From the NCBI RefSeq assembly GCF_900156255.1, contig NZ_FTMK01000012.1, forward strand, positions 16,836 through 80,835: 64,000 bases of DNA, read 5' to 3'. This document shows, piece by piece, positions 41,938 to 52,458 of the stretch (position 1 is its first letter; every line of letters starts with the position of its first letter). The notes under the pieces were generated by a model that saw only the letters and a program-made list of their open reading frames with translations, had not been told where the DNA came from and did not search any database. This DNA is from Paracoccus thiocyanatus (GTDB lineage: Bacteria; Pseudomonadota; Alphaproteobacteria; Rhodobacterales; Rhodobacteraceae). A program made the translations under genes and the position numbers.

Positions 41938-43080
41938 ATGCCCATGCAAACCCCCTTTCGGTCCCGCTTTGTCGACGCCCTGCCCTTCTGGCTTTCGCTG
42001 GGCATGGTCCCGCTTGCCATCCTTGCCGCGCGGCTTGGCGGCTGGTGGTTCATGCTGATGCCGCTTTACGCCTGGTATCTGACCACGGCGCTGGATTCCG
42101 TGCTGGGCCTGAACCAGGAAAACCCCGAAACCCAGACCCCCGAAACCCAGCTTTTCTGGTATCGGGCCATCACCATCATCTGGTTCCCGCTTCAGGCGGC
42201 GATGATCTTCGGCGCGATCTGGTATGCCACGCGCAGCGGGCTTTCGGGCTGGGAAAAGCTGGGGCTGTTCTTCGGCATCGGCGTGGCCTCGGGCACCATC
42301 GGCATGGTCTATTCCCACGAATTGCTGCACCAGCGAAACCGGCTGGAGCGCGGGCTGGGCGACCTGCTGCTGGCCGCGGCGCTTTATTCGCATTTCCGCA
42401 CCGAACACCTTCTGGTGCATCATTCCTGGGTGGCGACGCCGCGCGATGCGGTCTCGGCCCGCTATAACGAGGGGTTCTTCCGCTTCTTCCTGCGCGTGTT
42501 GCGGGAATGCCCGAAAAGCGCCTGGGCCGCCGAGGCGCGGCGCCTGACCCGGACCGGCCGCTCGGCCTTTGACCGGCGCAACCCGTTCTGGCGCTATGGG
42601 GCGCTGCAAGTCGCCATGCTGGCGCTGGCGCTGGCGCTTGGCGGCTGGCAGGGGCTTTTGCTGTTCCTGTGGCAGGCGGTGGTCGCCATCTGGCAGCTAG
42701 AGCTGACCAATTATGTCGAACATTACGGCCTGACCCGCAAATACCTGGGCGAGGACCGCTATGAACATGTCCTGCCGCGCCATAGCTGGAACAGCTCGCA
42801 CACGGCGACGAACTGGCTGCTGATCAACCTGCAACGCCATTCGGACCATCACTACAAGCCCGACCGCCGTTTTCCGCTGCTGCAAACCTATAGCGACGAA
42901 GAGGCGCCGCAACTGCCGATGGGCTATCCCGCCATGACCTTCCTGGCCATGATCCCGCCGCTGTGGCGGCGGCGGATGAACCCGCGCGTCCGGGCCTGGC
43001 GGCGGCAGTTCTATCCCGAGATCGACGATTGGAAACCCTATAACCGCGGCGAATTGCCGATGCCGCGCGGCGCGCTATAG
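41938..43080 (+). CDS. alkB: Alkane 1-monooxygenase (AlkB family)
   Basis: 380 residues, six membrane helices, with the histidine boxes of integral-membrane di-iron hydroxylases: H127-E-L-L-H, E156-H-L-L-V-H-H, N-Y-V-E-H-Y-G-L (the HYG-type box near residue 262) and L-Q-R-H301-S-D-H-H. It hydroxylates medium-chain alkanes or similar chains at the terminal carbon, needing rubredoxin. No rubredoxin or regulator is next to it, and the first boxes lack the K/G seen in classical AlkB (HELLHQ, EHLLVHH), so the substrate may differ. Confidence 0.9.
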   Translation: MPMQTPFRSRFVDALPFWLSLGMVPLAILAARLGGWWFMLMPLYAWYLTTALDSVLGLNQENPETQTPETQLFWYRAITIIWFPLQAAMIFGAIWYATRSGLSGWEKLGLFFGIGVASGTIGMVYSHELLHQRNRLERGLGDLLLAAALYSHFRTEHLLVHHSWVATPRDAVSARYNEGFFRFFLRVLRECPKSAWAAEARRLTRTGRSAFDRRNPFWRYGALQVAMLALALALGGWQGLLLFLWQAVVAIWQLELTNYVEHYGLTRKYLGEDRYEHVLPRHSWNSSHTATNWLLINLQRHSDHHYKPDRRFPLLQTYSDEEAPQLPMGYPAMTFLAMIPPLWRRRMNPRVRAWRRQFYPEIDDWKPYNRGELPMPRGAL

Positions 43081-43089
43081 GTCGAAAAG

Positions 43090-43121
43090 GCCCCGCCCGG
43101 CGGCATGCCGCAGGACGGGGC
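43090..43121. terminator. Hairpin between alkB and ccrM
   Basis: GCCCCG (43090-43095) and CGGGGC (43116-43121) enclose the perfect palindrome GCGGCATGCCGC. It lies between two convergent stops with an A-run on the left that serves as T-run for ccrM. Confidence 0.45.
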
Positions 43122-43180
43122 AAGGCGGTCCCGGCCGCACCAGAGCTTGCGGAGCTTCGGGACTTGGCGAACCGGAAAAT

Positions 43181-44398
<1,218 letters not shown>

Positions 44399-45031
44399 TC
44401 AACAGCTTGCGGTTTCTTCTTTACACAAGATATTGTGGACCGGGGCAAAGCTGCGCCTATGATGTGGGGTCGCACCCAGATCTAGCAGGGCCCGGCGATG
44501 CGCCGCGGTGGCGTATCCCGCATTCGCCTCCCAGCCATATCCCGGATGCTGTTGCGCCAAATCCACCATGATGCGATCGCGCAACAGCTTGGCCAGGATC
44601 GAGGCCGCCGCGATCGACAGGCAGCGCCCGTCGCCGCCGACCACCGCCTGCCCCGGCAGGTCCAGTTCGCGCGGCAGCATGTTGCCGTCGACCAGCACCA
44701 GGCAGGGCCGCCGGCGCAGCCCGGCAATGGCCCGGCACATCGCCAGATGCGAGGCGCGCAGGATGTTCAGCCGGTCGATCTCCTCGACGCTGGCATGGCC
44801 GACGGCCCAGTCGCAGCCCGCCATCAGCAGCGCGGCCAGCGCCTCGCGCCGCTTGGCCGTCAGCTTCTTGGAATCGTTCAGCCCCTCGGGGATGCAGGCG
44901 GCGTCCAGGATCACCGCCGCCGCCGTCACCGGCCCGGCCAGCGGGCCGCGCCCGACCTCATCCACCCCGGCGACGAATTGCGCGCCCGACCGCAGCGCGG
45001 CCGCTTCCAGGGAATAGTCCGGCAGGCTCAT
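44399..45031 (-). CDS. rnhB: Ribonuclease HII
   Basis: 210 residues. Catalytic D-E in [15 protein letters not shown] near residue 22, N-D-S-K-K-L near 50, L-V-D-G-N near 115 and A-A-S-I-L-A-K near 142. It removes ribonucleotides from DNA. The start overlaps the allA stop (ATGA), and the stop overlaps the outermost GANTC site of the ccrM promoter. Confidence 0.96.
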   Translation of the reverse strand: MSLPDYSLEAAALRSGAQFVAGVDEVGRGPLAGPVTAAAVILDAACIPEGLNDSKKLTAKRREALAALLMAGCDWAVGHASVEEIDRLNILRASHLAMCRAIAGLRRRPCLVLVDGNMLPRELDLPGQAVVGGDGRCLSIAAASILAKLLRDRIMVDLAQQHPGYGWEANAGYATAAHRRALLDLGATPHHRRSFAPVHNILCKEETASC

Positions 45032-45507
45032 GGCTCGATGGTGATGGGGGCGATTAGCACCTCTTCCAAGTTCACCCCCTCGCCCTCGCGATCCACGACC
45101 AGGAAATCCGCCGCCCGGTCCAGCGGCGTCAGCACCCCATGCCAGACCCCGGCGCGCAGGTTCACCCCCATGCCCGCCGGCACCAGAAAGGCCAGGGGGG
45201 CGCCGGGCCGCCCGTTCTCGTCGGGGGCGACGACGGACAGCCAGGGATCCGGCCCCAGCGGCATGAAGGCTTGCGAGCCCAGGGGGTGGCGTTCCAGCAA
45301 TGCGCAATCATGCGGCAGGCTCACCGGCTCTGACCGAAAGATCGAGATGATGGCCTCGCCGCCGCCGCGCTCGACCGTGGCCAGCGCGTGATGGCGCTCG
45401 CAGCGCCCGGCATTGATCAGCTTCGAAGGCTGCTCGCGCGGGGCCAGCAACTCGCCGAAGGGGGCGAACGCCTCGGCCGTGATCGGCCTTGCCTTGATCG
45501 TCGTCAT
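45028..45507 (-). CDS. allA: Ureidoglycolate lyase
   Basis: 159 residues. [18 protein letters not shown] opening, F-R-S-E-P-V-S-L-P near 58, the [11 protein letters not shown] motif near 73 and W-H-G-V-L-T-P near 122 with D-F-L-V-V-D-R are the AllA signatures. It splits ureidoglycolate into glyoxylate and urea, the end of allantoin breakdown. Other allantoin genes are not in the window; this copy is coupled to rnhB. Confidence 0.92.
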   Translation of the reverse strand: MTTIKARPITAEAFAPFGELLAPREQPSKLINAGRCERHHALATVERGGGEAIISIFRSEPVSLPHDCALLERHPLGSQAFMPLGPDPWLSVVAPDENGRPGAPLAFLVPAGMGVNLRAGVWHGVLTPLDRAADFLVVDREGEGVNLEEVLIAPITIEP

Positions 45508-45530
45508 GGTTCTTTCGTGTCCAAATATCC

Positions 45531-45558
45531 CGGGGGTCCGGGGGCAGCGCCCCCGGCC
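45531..45558. terminator. GC-rich hairpin between fsr and allA
   Basis: CCGGGGGC-AGC-GCCCCCGG with flanking CCCGGGGG/ACCCCCGGG-type repeats and AAATAT at the left end. On the minus strand it follows the fsr stop as stem plus ATATTT. I recall very similar hairpins scattered in Rhodobacteraceae genomes, so it may be a repeat as well as a terminator. Confidence 0.55.
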
Positions 45559-45564
45559 CTAACG

Positions 45565-46755
45565 TTACAACCGCTCCATCCGCGGCAGGAAGATGGTCAA
45601 CAGACCCATCAGCGGCAGATAGGAACAGATCCGATAGACATATTCGATCCCCTGCGCATCCGCGATCACCCCCAGCACGGCCGCGGCGATGCCGCCCATG
45701 CCAAAGGCAAAGCCGAAGAAGATGCCGGCGACCAGCCCGGTCCGGCCGGGCACCAGTTCCTGCGCAAAGACCACGATGGCCGGAAAAGCCGAGGCCAGGA
45801 TCAGCCCGATCACCACCGTCAGCATGCCCGTCGCTGCCAGCCCGACATGCGGCAGCACCAGGGTAAAGGGCAGGATGCCCAGGATCGAGAACCAGATCAC
45901 CTTCAGCGGACCCACCCGGTCGCCCAGCAGCCCGCCCAGCATGACACCGGCGGCCATGCCGCCCAGGAACAGGAACAGCATCAACTGCGCGTGCTGGGTG
46001 CTCAGCCCGAACTTCTCGATCAGGAAGAAGGTGTAATAGCTGGAAATGCTGGCGGTATAGATGTTCTTGGTGAATGTCAGCAGCGCCAGCACCACGATGG
46101 CCAGCACCACGCGCTGGCGCGAAAAGGCCGGGGCGCCGGCCGGGCGGGCCGATGCGGCCTTGCGCCGCCCATCCGCCCAGTTGCCGATCCGCCACAGAAT
46201 GGCCGAACCCGCCATCGCCGCGATCGAGAAGATCGCCACCGAAGGCCGCCCCAGCGGCACGACGACAAAGGCCGCCAGCAGCGGCCCCAGCGCGGTGCCG
46301 AAATTGCCGCCCAACTGGAACAGCGACTGCGCCGTGCCGAAGCGCCCGCCCGAGGCGATGCGCGCCACGCGCGAACTTTCGGGATGAAACACCGCCGAAC
46401 CGATGCCGATCAGCATCGCCCCGGACAGAAGCACCCAATATTCATGCGCCAGCGCCAACAGCAACACGCCGACGAAGGTCGAGCCCATGCCGACGGCCAG
46501 CGAACGCGGCATCGGGCTGCGATCCGTCACCATGCCCACCACCGGCTGCAAAAGCGAAGCCGTCACCTGAAAGGCAAAGGTCATCATGCCGATCTGCCAA
46601 TAGGTCAGGCTGAACTCCTCGCGCAGCAGCGGATAGATCGCGGCCAGCATGGACTGCATGATGTCGTTGATCATGTGGCACAGGCTGATCGCGACCAGGA
46701 CCGTCCAGGCCGTGGCGCTCGCGCCCTGACCGCGGAACATCGAAGTTTCCGACAC
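45565..46755 (-). CDS. fsr: MFS transporter, fosmidomycin resistance (Fsr) type
   Basis: 396 residues, 12 helices. The opening W-T-V-L-V-A-I-S-L-C-H-M-I-N-D-I-M-Q, then L-T-Y-W-Q-I-G-M-M-T and G-S-A-V-F-H-P-E-S-S-R-V-A-R near residue 125 are hallmarks of Fsr exporters. The middle loop is basic and short. It probably exports a small phosphonate or similar compound; natural substrate unknown. It lies 57 bases upstream of allA. Confidence 0.9.
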   Translation of the reverse strand: MSETSMFRGQGASATAWTVLVAISLCHMINDIMQSMLAAIYPLLREEFSLTYWQIGMMTFAFQVTASLLQPVVGMVTDRSPMPRSLAVGMGSTFVGVLLLALAHEYWVLLSGAMLIGIGSAVFHPESSRVARIASGGRFGTAQSLFQLGGNFGTALGPLLAAFVVVPLGRPSVAIFSIAAMAGSAILWRIGNWADGRRKAASARPAGAPAFSRQRVVLAIVVLALLTFTKNIYTASISSYYTFFLIEKFGLSTQHAQLMLFLFLGGMAAGVMLGGLLGDRVGPLKVIWFSILGILPFTLVLPHVGLAATGMLTVVIGLILASAFPAIVVFAQELVPGRTGLVAGIFFGFAFGMGGIAAAVLGVIADAQGIEYVYRICSYLPLMGLLTIFLPRMERL

Positions 46756-46781
46756 GCTATCACCTCTTGAGAATCGCCTGA

Positions 46782-46810
46782 TTTGTCCTGTCCGGCCGGC
46801 GAAATGTCAA
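46782..46810 (-). promoter_or_regulatory. Possible fsr promoter
   Basis: TTGACA (46810-46805) and GACAAA (46787-46782) with a 17-base spacer on the minus strand. Confidence 0.4.
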
Positions 46811-47084
46811 CGCCCCCAAGCGGGATCATGACCGCCAACCGCAATGGCCCTTGACGCACACGGAAATTTGCCATCAAAAACTGAACCGATGAGTTTACTA
46901 AAGCCCCCCGGTCGGGCAGAACTGCGGTTCGGCTTGCTGCTGATCCGGCCGCGGGCTCGTCCGAACGACGATATCGAGTTCTGCCGCAACCTCGACGCAA
47001 AGACATATTCCCAAGATGATTGAGCTTCCCAGCCACGTGGCGCAGGCCCTTTCGGCAGAACCCCAAGAGCGCAAGCGCAGGAAC
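46811..47084. other. Divergent intergenic region fsr / GntR regulator
   Basis: Up to 274 bases, depending on the regulator start. It includes a TTGACG (46851-46856) facing right with only a weak -10 (TCAAAA, 46874-46879). No clear GntR operator (two close GT-x-AC arms) is visible. Confidence 0.4.
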
Positions 47085-47765
47085 ATGACCTGGCAGGCCG
47101 TCCAGGAAGAGGTGCTGACCCGCATCCACAAGGGCGACTGGCCCAGCGGCGAGCTGATCCCGACCGAGGCCGAACTGGCGACCGAGTTCGGCTGCGCCCG
47201 CGCCACGGTGAACAGGGCCTTGCAGGCGCTGGCGCAAAGCGGCGTGCTGGAACGGCGGCGCAAGGTCGGCACCCGCGTGGCGCAGCACCCGCCGGTGCAG
47301 ATGGTGCGCTTTCTGTTGCGCCGCGAGATCGAGGCATCGGGCAAGACCTATGGCTACGACCTGCTGGACTATCAGGAATGCCCGCCGCCCGCCGATATTG
47401 CGCAAGCCATGCTTTTGCGCACCGATGACACGCTGTTGCTGGTAAAGGCGCGTTTCAGCGCCGGCGGCGCGCCCTATTGCTGCGAAGAGCGCTGGCTTAA
47501 CCATTACGCCACGCCCGGCCTGACGCGCGATGCGCTGTCGCGCATCAGCCCCTGCGAATGGCTGCTGGGCAATGTGCCGGTGAACCGCGCCAGCATGGCG
47601 ATCGGCGCGACGCTGGCCGGCGACGGCTTCGTCCCCCAGGCTTTGGGCCTGACGCCGGGCGACCCCGCGCTGCTGGTCGAGCGCATCGACTGGCTCAACA
47701 ACATGCCGGTTTCGCTGACGCGGCGGTATTTTCCGCAGCAGCATCGCTTTTCCGCGATGATCTGA
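47085..47765 (+). CDS. GntR/HutC family transcriptional regulator (UTRA domain)
   Basis: 226 residues from MTWQAVQEEVLTRIHKGDWP. Winged helix (about 1-68) with L-I-P-T-E-A-E-L-A-T-E-F-G-C-A-R-A-T-V-N-R-A, then a UTRA ligand-binding domain with Y-C-C-E-E-R-W-L-N near 130 and the conserved end S-L-T-R-R-Y-F-P. An in-frame ATG at 47016 would add 23 residues; neither start has a good Shine-Dalgarno, and related proteins begin at M-T-W-Q. It may control the divergent fsr gene or a distant catabolic operon. Confidence 0.87.
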   Translation: MTWQAVQEEVLTRIHKGDWPSGELIPTEAELATEFGCARATVNRALQALAQSGVLERRRKVGTRVAQHPPVQMVRFLLRREIEASGKTYGYDLLDYQECPPPADIAQAMLLRTDDTLLLVKARFSAGGAPYCCEERWLNHYATPGLTRDALSRISPCEWLLGNVPVNRASMAIGATLAGDGFVPQALGLTPGDPALLVERIDWLNNMPVSLTRRYFPQQHRFSAMI

Positions 47766-47874
47766 GCGCGGCGTTCAACCCGAGTTGACCGGCTCTTGCT
47801 TGCCTTGTGCGGCACATTTGGCCAGATGTGCCGATAAAAGCAGAACACGACAGGCAAACAAACCGGACCCGAGC

Positions 47875-49335
47875 ATGTTTTCGACCCGTTCCCGCGGCCG
47901 TTCTTCGCGGCTTTTCCTGGCCGCCGCCCTTATGCTGCCCTGGCAGGCCGGCGCAGCGCAGGCCGACCCGCCCCCTGTCCCGGCGGCGGCGCCGGCCTCG
48001 GGCACGGCCATCCAGGTCGCGGCGCCCCGGCCCAGGGCGCTGGTCGCGATCACCCCGGCCGAAATCGAAACCGCCAGCTATGACGGCGGCGACCTGCCCG
48101 CCGGCCAGTCGGCGCTGACCGCCAAGGTGCAGGTCCTGCTTGACCGCGCGGGCATCTCGCCCGGCGTAGTGGACGGCTGGCGCGGCGGCATGAGCGAAAG
48201 CGCCATCATGGGCTTCCAGCGCCGGGCCGGCCTGCCGATGACCGGCCGCCTGGACCATGCCGTGTGGGACCTGCTGCAAGGCTATGCCGCGGCTCCGCTG
48301 ACCATGGCCTATACGATCACCGCCGAGGACGCGACCGGGCTGGTGGACAACATCCCGCCGGATTACGCCGAAAAGGCCGCGATGAACTCGCAAGGCTATA
48401 CCAGCGTGCTGGAAAAACTGGCCGAACGCTTTCACATGGATGAAAAATTCCTGGCCAAGCTGAACCCCGGCGCCAGCTTCCAGCCTGGCGAGACCATCCA
48501 CGCCGTGGTCCCCGCCAGCCCGATCCGCGCCACCGTCACCCGCATCATCGTCGACAAGGAGACGCGCCGCGTCGCCGCCTATGACGCCCGCGGCAACATG
48601 GTCGCCGATTACCCGGCCACGGTCGGTTCCGCCGACACCCCCTCGCCGCATGGCAATCACGTCGTGGATGCGGTGGCGCTGAACCCGACCTATACCTATA
48701 ACCCGCATCGCAACTTCCGCCAGGGCGAGAATGACCGGGTGCTGACCATACCGCCGGGTCCGAACGGGCCGGTCGGCAATGTCTGGATCGACCTGTCCGA
48801 GCCGACCTATGGCCTGCACGGAACCGCCTCGCCCTCGCAACTGTTCCTGCACCAGTCGCATGGCTGCGTGCGGCTGACGAATTGGGATGCGTGGGAGCTG
48901 GCGCATATGGTCAAGGCCAAGGTGACGACGGTCGAGTTCCTGCCCCCCGGCGTGCGGATCGCGGATGTGGCCGGCGTCTCGCCCCTGGCTGCGGCGACGC
49001 AGACCGCCGCGGTGGCCGCCATCGCCAGCGCCCGCCCACCGGCGCGGGGCGACCGGCAGCCGCCGCAATCCTTCGCCGCCCCGCCCGGACCACAGCCGGC
49101 CGCATCGCCGGCCAGCCCGCCCGTGCCGGCCCTGGCGCAGGCGGCGGAAGCGGCGGCGACCTCGGCCGCGGCCATGGTCCTTGCGGCGCCGGAACCCGCC
49201 ATCCCGGCCCAGCCCGGCACCGCCGCACCACTTCCGGCACCCCTGCCTGGCGGGGAAGAGCCTGAATATCCGTCGGACGCGGTCCTGCCCGGCCCGCCGG
49301 GCCAGGCGCCCGATCCCTGGGCCGGGCGGCCCTGA
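47875..49335 (+). CDS. L,D-transpeptidase with peptidoglycan-binding and YkuD domains
   Basis: 486 residues. Signal/anchor ends near A-G-A-A-Q-A. A PG-binding-1 domain (about 82-140; A-K-V-Q-V-L-L-D-R-A-G-I-S-P, I-M-G-F-Q-R-R-A-G-L), a LysM-like stretch (K-L-A-E-R-F-H-M-D-E-K-F-L-A-K-L-N-P), then YkuD with catalytic S-H329-G-C331-V-R-L. The C-terminal about 110 residues are Ala/Pro-rich and probably disordered. It cross-links peptidoglycan 3-3 or attaches proteins to it. Two bases separate its stop from the extensin-like gene, so they are co-expressed. Confidence 0.93.
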   Translation: MFSTRSRGRSSRLFLAAALMLPWQAGAAQADPPPVPAAAPASGTAIQVAAPRPRALVAITPAEIETASYDGGDLPAGQSALTAKVQVLLDRAGISPGVVDGWRGGMSESAIMGFQRRAGLPMTGRLDHAVWDLLQGYAAAPLTMAYTITAEDATGLVDNIPPDYAEKAAMNSQGYTSVLEKLAERFHMDEKFLAKLNPGASFQPGETIHAVVPASPIRATVTRIIVDKETRRVAAYDARGNMVADYPATVGSADTPSPHGNHVVDAVALNPTYTYNPHRNFRQGENDRVLTIPPGPNGPVGNVWIDLSEPTYGLHGTASPSQLFLHQSHGCVRLTNWDAWELAHMVKAKVTTVEFLPPGVRIADVAGVSPLAAATQTAAVAAIASARPPARGDRQPPQSFAAPPGPQPAASPASPPVPALAQAAEAAATSAAAMVLAAPEPAIPAQPGTAAPLPAPLPGGEEPEYPSDAVLPGPPGQAPDPWAGRP

Positions 49336-49336
49336 A

Positions 49337-50176
49337 ATGCGGGGGCGGGCCCTGCTGCTGGCCGCGCTGCTGGCCGCCGGCCTGACCGGGCCGGCCGGCG
49401 CGCAAGAGGCCCCCGCCCCGCGCCCGGACCTTGCGACGGCCGGCGAAGGCAGGGCCGAACACGACCCGCAAGAGACTTCGGACGAACGCCCCGCACCCCG
49501 CCCCAGGGGCGACACCGCCATGCCGCAGACCGACGGGACGGCGAAGCCGCCCCCCGATACGTCGCAGCCGGCCGGCCCGCCCGCCCCGCCGGTCCATGCC
49601 ATGCTGCGCGAAGGCGATTTCGACCATTCCGCCTGCCTGCTGGAACTGACCCTGCTTGGCGCCGATTACGACGAGGCGCCGCCAGTCAGCGATCCGCATG
49701 AGCGCGATTGCGGCATCGACCGGCCCGTCCTGCTGCGCAAGCCCCTGCCCGGCATCGAGATCCCCGGCGGCGCGCTGATGCGCTGCGACATGGCCCGCCA
49801 CCTGGCGCATTGGCTGCGCGACTTCGTGCGGCCGGCGGCGGCGCTGCTGCCCGGCCAGCCGCGGCTTGCCGCGCTGGAACCGGGCACGACCTATCAATGC
49901 CGCGCCACGGTCGGCAATGACGGCGCATCCCTGTCGGAACATGCTTTCGGCAACGCCTTCGACATTGCCGCCTTTCGCTTCGACGGCGGCCTGCGGCTGC
50001 CGGTCCAGCCGCGGCAGGACAGCGGCGACCACCACGAAGCCTTTCAGCGCGCGGTGCGCGGGGCGGCTTGCCTGCATTTCACCACCGTGCTGGGCCCCGG
50101 CGCCAATGCGGCCCATGACGACCACCTGCATCTGGACATCAAGGCCCGGCGCGGCGGCTATCGGCTTTGCCAATGA
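49337..50176 (+). CDS. Extensin-like family protein (D-Ala-D-Ala carboxypeptidase-like fold)
   Basis: 279 residues. Signal peptide ends near P-A-G-A-Q-E; a Pro/Asp-rich linker to about 90; then the extensin-like_C domain with C-G-I-D-R-P-V, L-M-R-C-D-M-A-R-H-L-A-H-W, S-L-S-E-H-A-F-G-N-A-F-D-I-A and H-D-D-H-L-H-L-D-I. The His/Asp residues match VanY/MepA-type zinc sites, so a peptidoglycan hydrolase role is likely. The placement after an L,D-transpeptidase supports it. Confidence 0.9.
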   Translation: MRGRALLLAALLAAGLTGPAGAQEAPAPRPDLATAGEGRAEHDPQETSDERPAPRPRGDTAMPQTDGTAKPPPDTSQPAGPPAPPVHAMLREGDFDHSACLLELTLLGADYDEAPPVSDPHERDCGIDRPVLLRKPLPGIEIPGGALMRCDMARHLAHWLRDFVRPAAALLPGQPRLAALEPGTTYQCRATVGNDGASLSEHAFGNAFDIAAFRFDGGLRLPVQPRQDSGDHHEAFQRAVRGAACLHFTTVLGPGANAAHDDHLHLDIKARRGGYRLCQ

Positions 50177-50179
50177 CGC

Positions 50180-50911
50180 TTAGCGCGGGGCGCGCCCCAG
50201 TTCCAGATATTCCGGGTCAAAGCGCGCCAGCCGCGCAAGCCAGTGCCAGTCGATGATCTGCACTTCGCTGCCGATCCAGCGGATCAGCCCCTCGGCCCGC
50301 AGGTCGCGCACGGCGCGGTTCACATGGATGGGCGTATAGCCCAGGATGTCGGCCAGTTCCCGTTGCAGCAGCGGCAGGATGAAGCGGTGGTCCTGCGCCG
50401 CCCCGACGCCGGCAAGCCGCGTGTAAAGCTCGCATAGCAGATGCGCCAGATGCGCCGCCGAACGCAGCGAAGCCGCCGCCACCAGCCATTGGCGGTGGAT
50501 CGCCGCGTCGATGGCCGTGGACATCCACAGCAGCCGGGTCAGATGCGGAAAGTTCCGCGTGATCTCGCGCAGGTCGGCGTGATCGACGAATTCCACCTCG
50601 GATTCCCCGACCGAGACGACGTCATGTTCCAGCCCGGCCAGGACAAAGCCGTGCAAGTCGACGAAATCCCCCGGCACATGCAGGGCGGTGATGACCCGCT
50701 CGCCCGCGCGGCCCGCCAGTTCGTGCTGCCGCGCCGAAAGGCCGCGCAGCATCATGCAGCTTCGCGTGGCCTGCCGGCCGCGCGGCACGATCACCTCGCC
50801 GGGACGAAAGCAGGCATGGCTGGTCGGGATCGCGCGCAGGCAGGCGATATCGGCTTCGGACAGCTGGTCCCTGCGTTGCAGGTATCGAACGAAATATTCC
50901 GTAACGGCCAT
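50180..50911 (-). CDS. Crp/Fnr family transcriptional regulator
   Basis: 243 residues. Cyclic-nucleotide-like beta roll (about 25-130) containing F-R-P-G-E-V-I and P-G-D-F-V-D-L-H-G, dimer helix, then a winged helix with Q-R-E-L-A-D-I-L-G-Y-T-P-I-H-V-N-R-A (about 178-198). The FNR iron-sulfur cysteine set is missing and PGD-x-x-D is not the exact cAMP pocket, so the effector is unknown. The family L-R-x-L-S-A-R-x-x type is common in Rhodobacteraceae. It is convergent with the extensin gene by only 3 bases. Confidence 0.9.
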   Translation of the reverse strand: MAVTEYFVRYLQRRDQLSEADIACLRAIPTSHACFRPGEVIVPRGRQATRSCMMLRGLSARQHELAGRAGERVITALHVPGDFVDLHGFVLAGLEHDVVSVGESEVEFVDHADLREITRNFPHLTRLLWMSTAIDAAIHRQWLVAAASLRSAAHLAHLLCELYTRLAGVGAAQDHRFILPLLQRELADILGYTPIHVNRAVRDLRAEGLIRWIGSEVQIIDWHWLARLARFDPEYLELGRAPR

Positions 50912-51033
50912 GACGATCCCCCGCTGGACCGCAGGAGATTGTCAATGCACCACATCCTGGGCAACTCCTTCGGGCGACGGGTTAACATTCATCAGCCCCG
51001 ATACGTTCCAGGCGGGTCCGGGCCTGTTCGCGA

Positions 51034-52359
51034 TCATCCCGGCCCCGGCGCCGGGGCGCCCAAAGCCTGGGCCAGAAGCGCGAAGCTGTTGCGCGCGTCG
51101 GGACTTGGTCGGGAAAAGAACGCGTCCAGCGCCGGGTGGATCCTGACCGCCTCGTCCAGGCGCGGGTCCGAGCCAGAGGCGTAAAGCCCGGCGCGGATCA
51201 TCAGTTCGGATTCGGCATAGGTGCCAAGCGCGGCCCGCGCCCGGCCGATCAGCGCGTTCTCGGCATCGCTGGCCGCCTGCGGCAGCGACCGCGAGACCGA
51301 GCGCAGCACGTCCACCGCCGGATACCGCCCGCGCTCGGCGATGGCGCGGTCCAGCACGACATGGCCGTCCAGCACGCCGCGCAGGATGTCGGCCACCGGC
51401 CCCTCCATGTCCGAACCGGCGACCAGCACGCTGAAGATCGCGGTAATGTCGCCCGCCCCTTCGGGACCCGGCCCGGAACGCTCGGCCAAGGACATGATCA
51501 GATGCGAGGTCGAGGGCGGGAAACCGCGATAGCTGGGGCTTTCCCCCGCCGCCAGCGCGATCTCACGATGCGCCTCGGCAAAGCGGGTGATCGAATCGGC
51601 CAGGAACAGCACATGCCGGCCCTGGTCGCGGAAATGCTCGGCCACGGTCATCGCAGCCCAGGCGCAGCGCCGCCGCATCAAGGGCGGCTGGTCCGAGGTC
51701 GCTGCGACCACGACCGAACGGGCCATCCCCTCTTCGCCCAGCGTTTCCTCGACGAACTCACGCAGTTCGCGGCCCCGCTCGCCCACCATCGCGATGACCA
51801 CGACATCGGCCGCAACCCCCTTGGCCAAGGCCGAAAGCAGCGTGGATTTGCCCACGCCCGAGCCTGCGAACAGTCCCATCCGCTGGCCGCGCACCAAGGG
51901 CAGGACGGTATCAAAGACCGCCAGCCCTGTATCCAGCCGGCCGCCCAGCCGCTTGCGCGAGGCGGCGGGCGGCGGCGGTGGCCGAAAGCCGCGCTCTTGC
52001 CCGCCCGCGGCCAGGGGACGGCCGTCCAGCGGCCGGCCGAAAGGGTCGATGATTCGTCCGGTCCAGCCATCGGCCGGTGCCAGGCTGGGTGCAAAAACCA
52101 GTTCGACACGCGCGCCGATCGACAGCCCGTCCATCGGTCCCTCGGGCAGGACCGCGGCCTGGTCGGAATGCAGCGCCACGATTTCTCCGCCCAAGTTTTC
52201 GGCGGAACGCATTGAAAACACGACGCGATCCCCCAGGGATGCATGGCTGTTCAGCCCTTGAACCATGATAAGCCCCGCCTGGATGGCGCTGACCTGCCCG
52301 AAATGCCGGCTCATGCGGACCCGCCGCATCCGCACCGCGATAGATTGCATTTTATCCAT
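51034..52359 (-). CDS. fliI: Flagellum-specific ATP synthase FliI
   Basis: 441 residues. Walker A is G-L-F-A-G-S-G-V-G-K-S-T near residue 155, Walker B is H-V-L-F-L-A-D-S-I near 240, and P-S-T-S-H-L-I-M-S-L-A-E-R-S-G near 278 completes the F1-beta-like core. It powers export of flagellar rod, hook and filament proteins. Divergent from flgB across 99 bases. Start could be 52359 or 52350 (MDKMQS / MQS). Confidence 0.95.
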   Translation of the reverse strand: MDKMQSIAVRMRRVRMSRHFGQVSAIQAGLIMVQGLNSHASLGDRVVFSMRSAENLGGEIVALHSDQAAVLPEGPMDGLSIGARVELVFAPSLAPADGWTGRIIDPFGRPLDGRPLAAGGQERGFRPPPPPAASRKRLGGRLDTGLAVFDTVLPLVRGQRMGLFAGSGVGKSTLLSALAKGVAADVVVIAMVGERGRELREFVEETLGEEGMARSVVVAATSDQPPLMRRRCAWAAMTVAEHFRDQGRHVLFLADSITRFAEAHREIALAAGESPSYRGFPPSTSHLIMSLAERSGPGPEGAGDITAIFSVLVAGSDMEGPVADILRGVLDGHVVLDRAIAERGRYPAVDVLRSVSRSLPQAASDAENALIGRARAALGTYAESELMIRAGLYASGSDPRLDEAVRIHPALDAFFSRPSPDARNSFALLAQALGAPAPGPG

Positions 52360-52458
52360 TTCGCCCCCGATTTCTGCGGCCGGCCGCCGCGGCTCGAAAG
52401 GGTTTTTAAACCAGTCGAGGTTAAGACCGGGTTTATCGGGGGCAAAGGAGACAGCTTG

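Noticed and set aside
50180..50911. FNR oxygen sensor
   Set aside because: Only scattered cysteines are present, not the four-cysteine cluster needed for an FNR iron-sulfur centre, so only Crp-family membership is claimed.
52406..52424. CtrA box (TTAA-N7-TTAA) upstream of flgB
   Set aside because: Two TTAA words are present but 11 bases apart instead of 7, so the consensus is not met.
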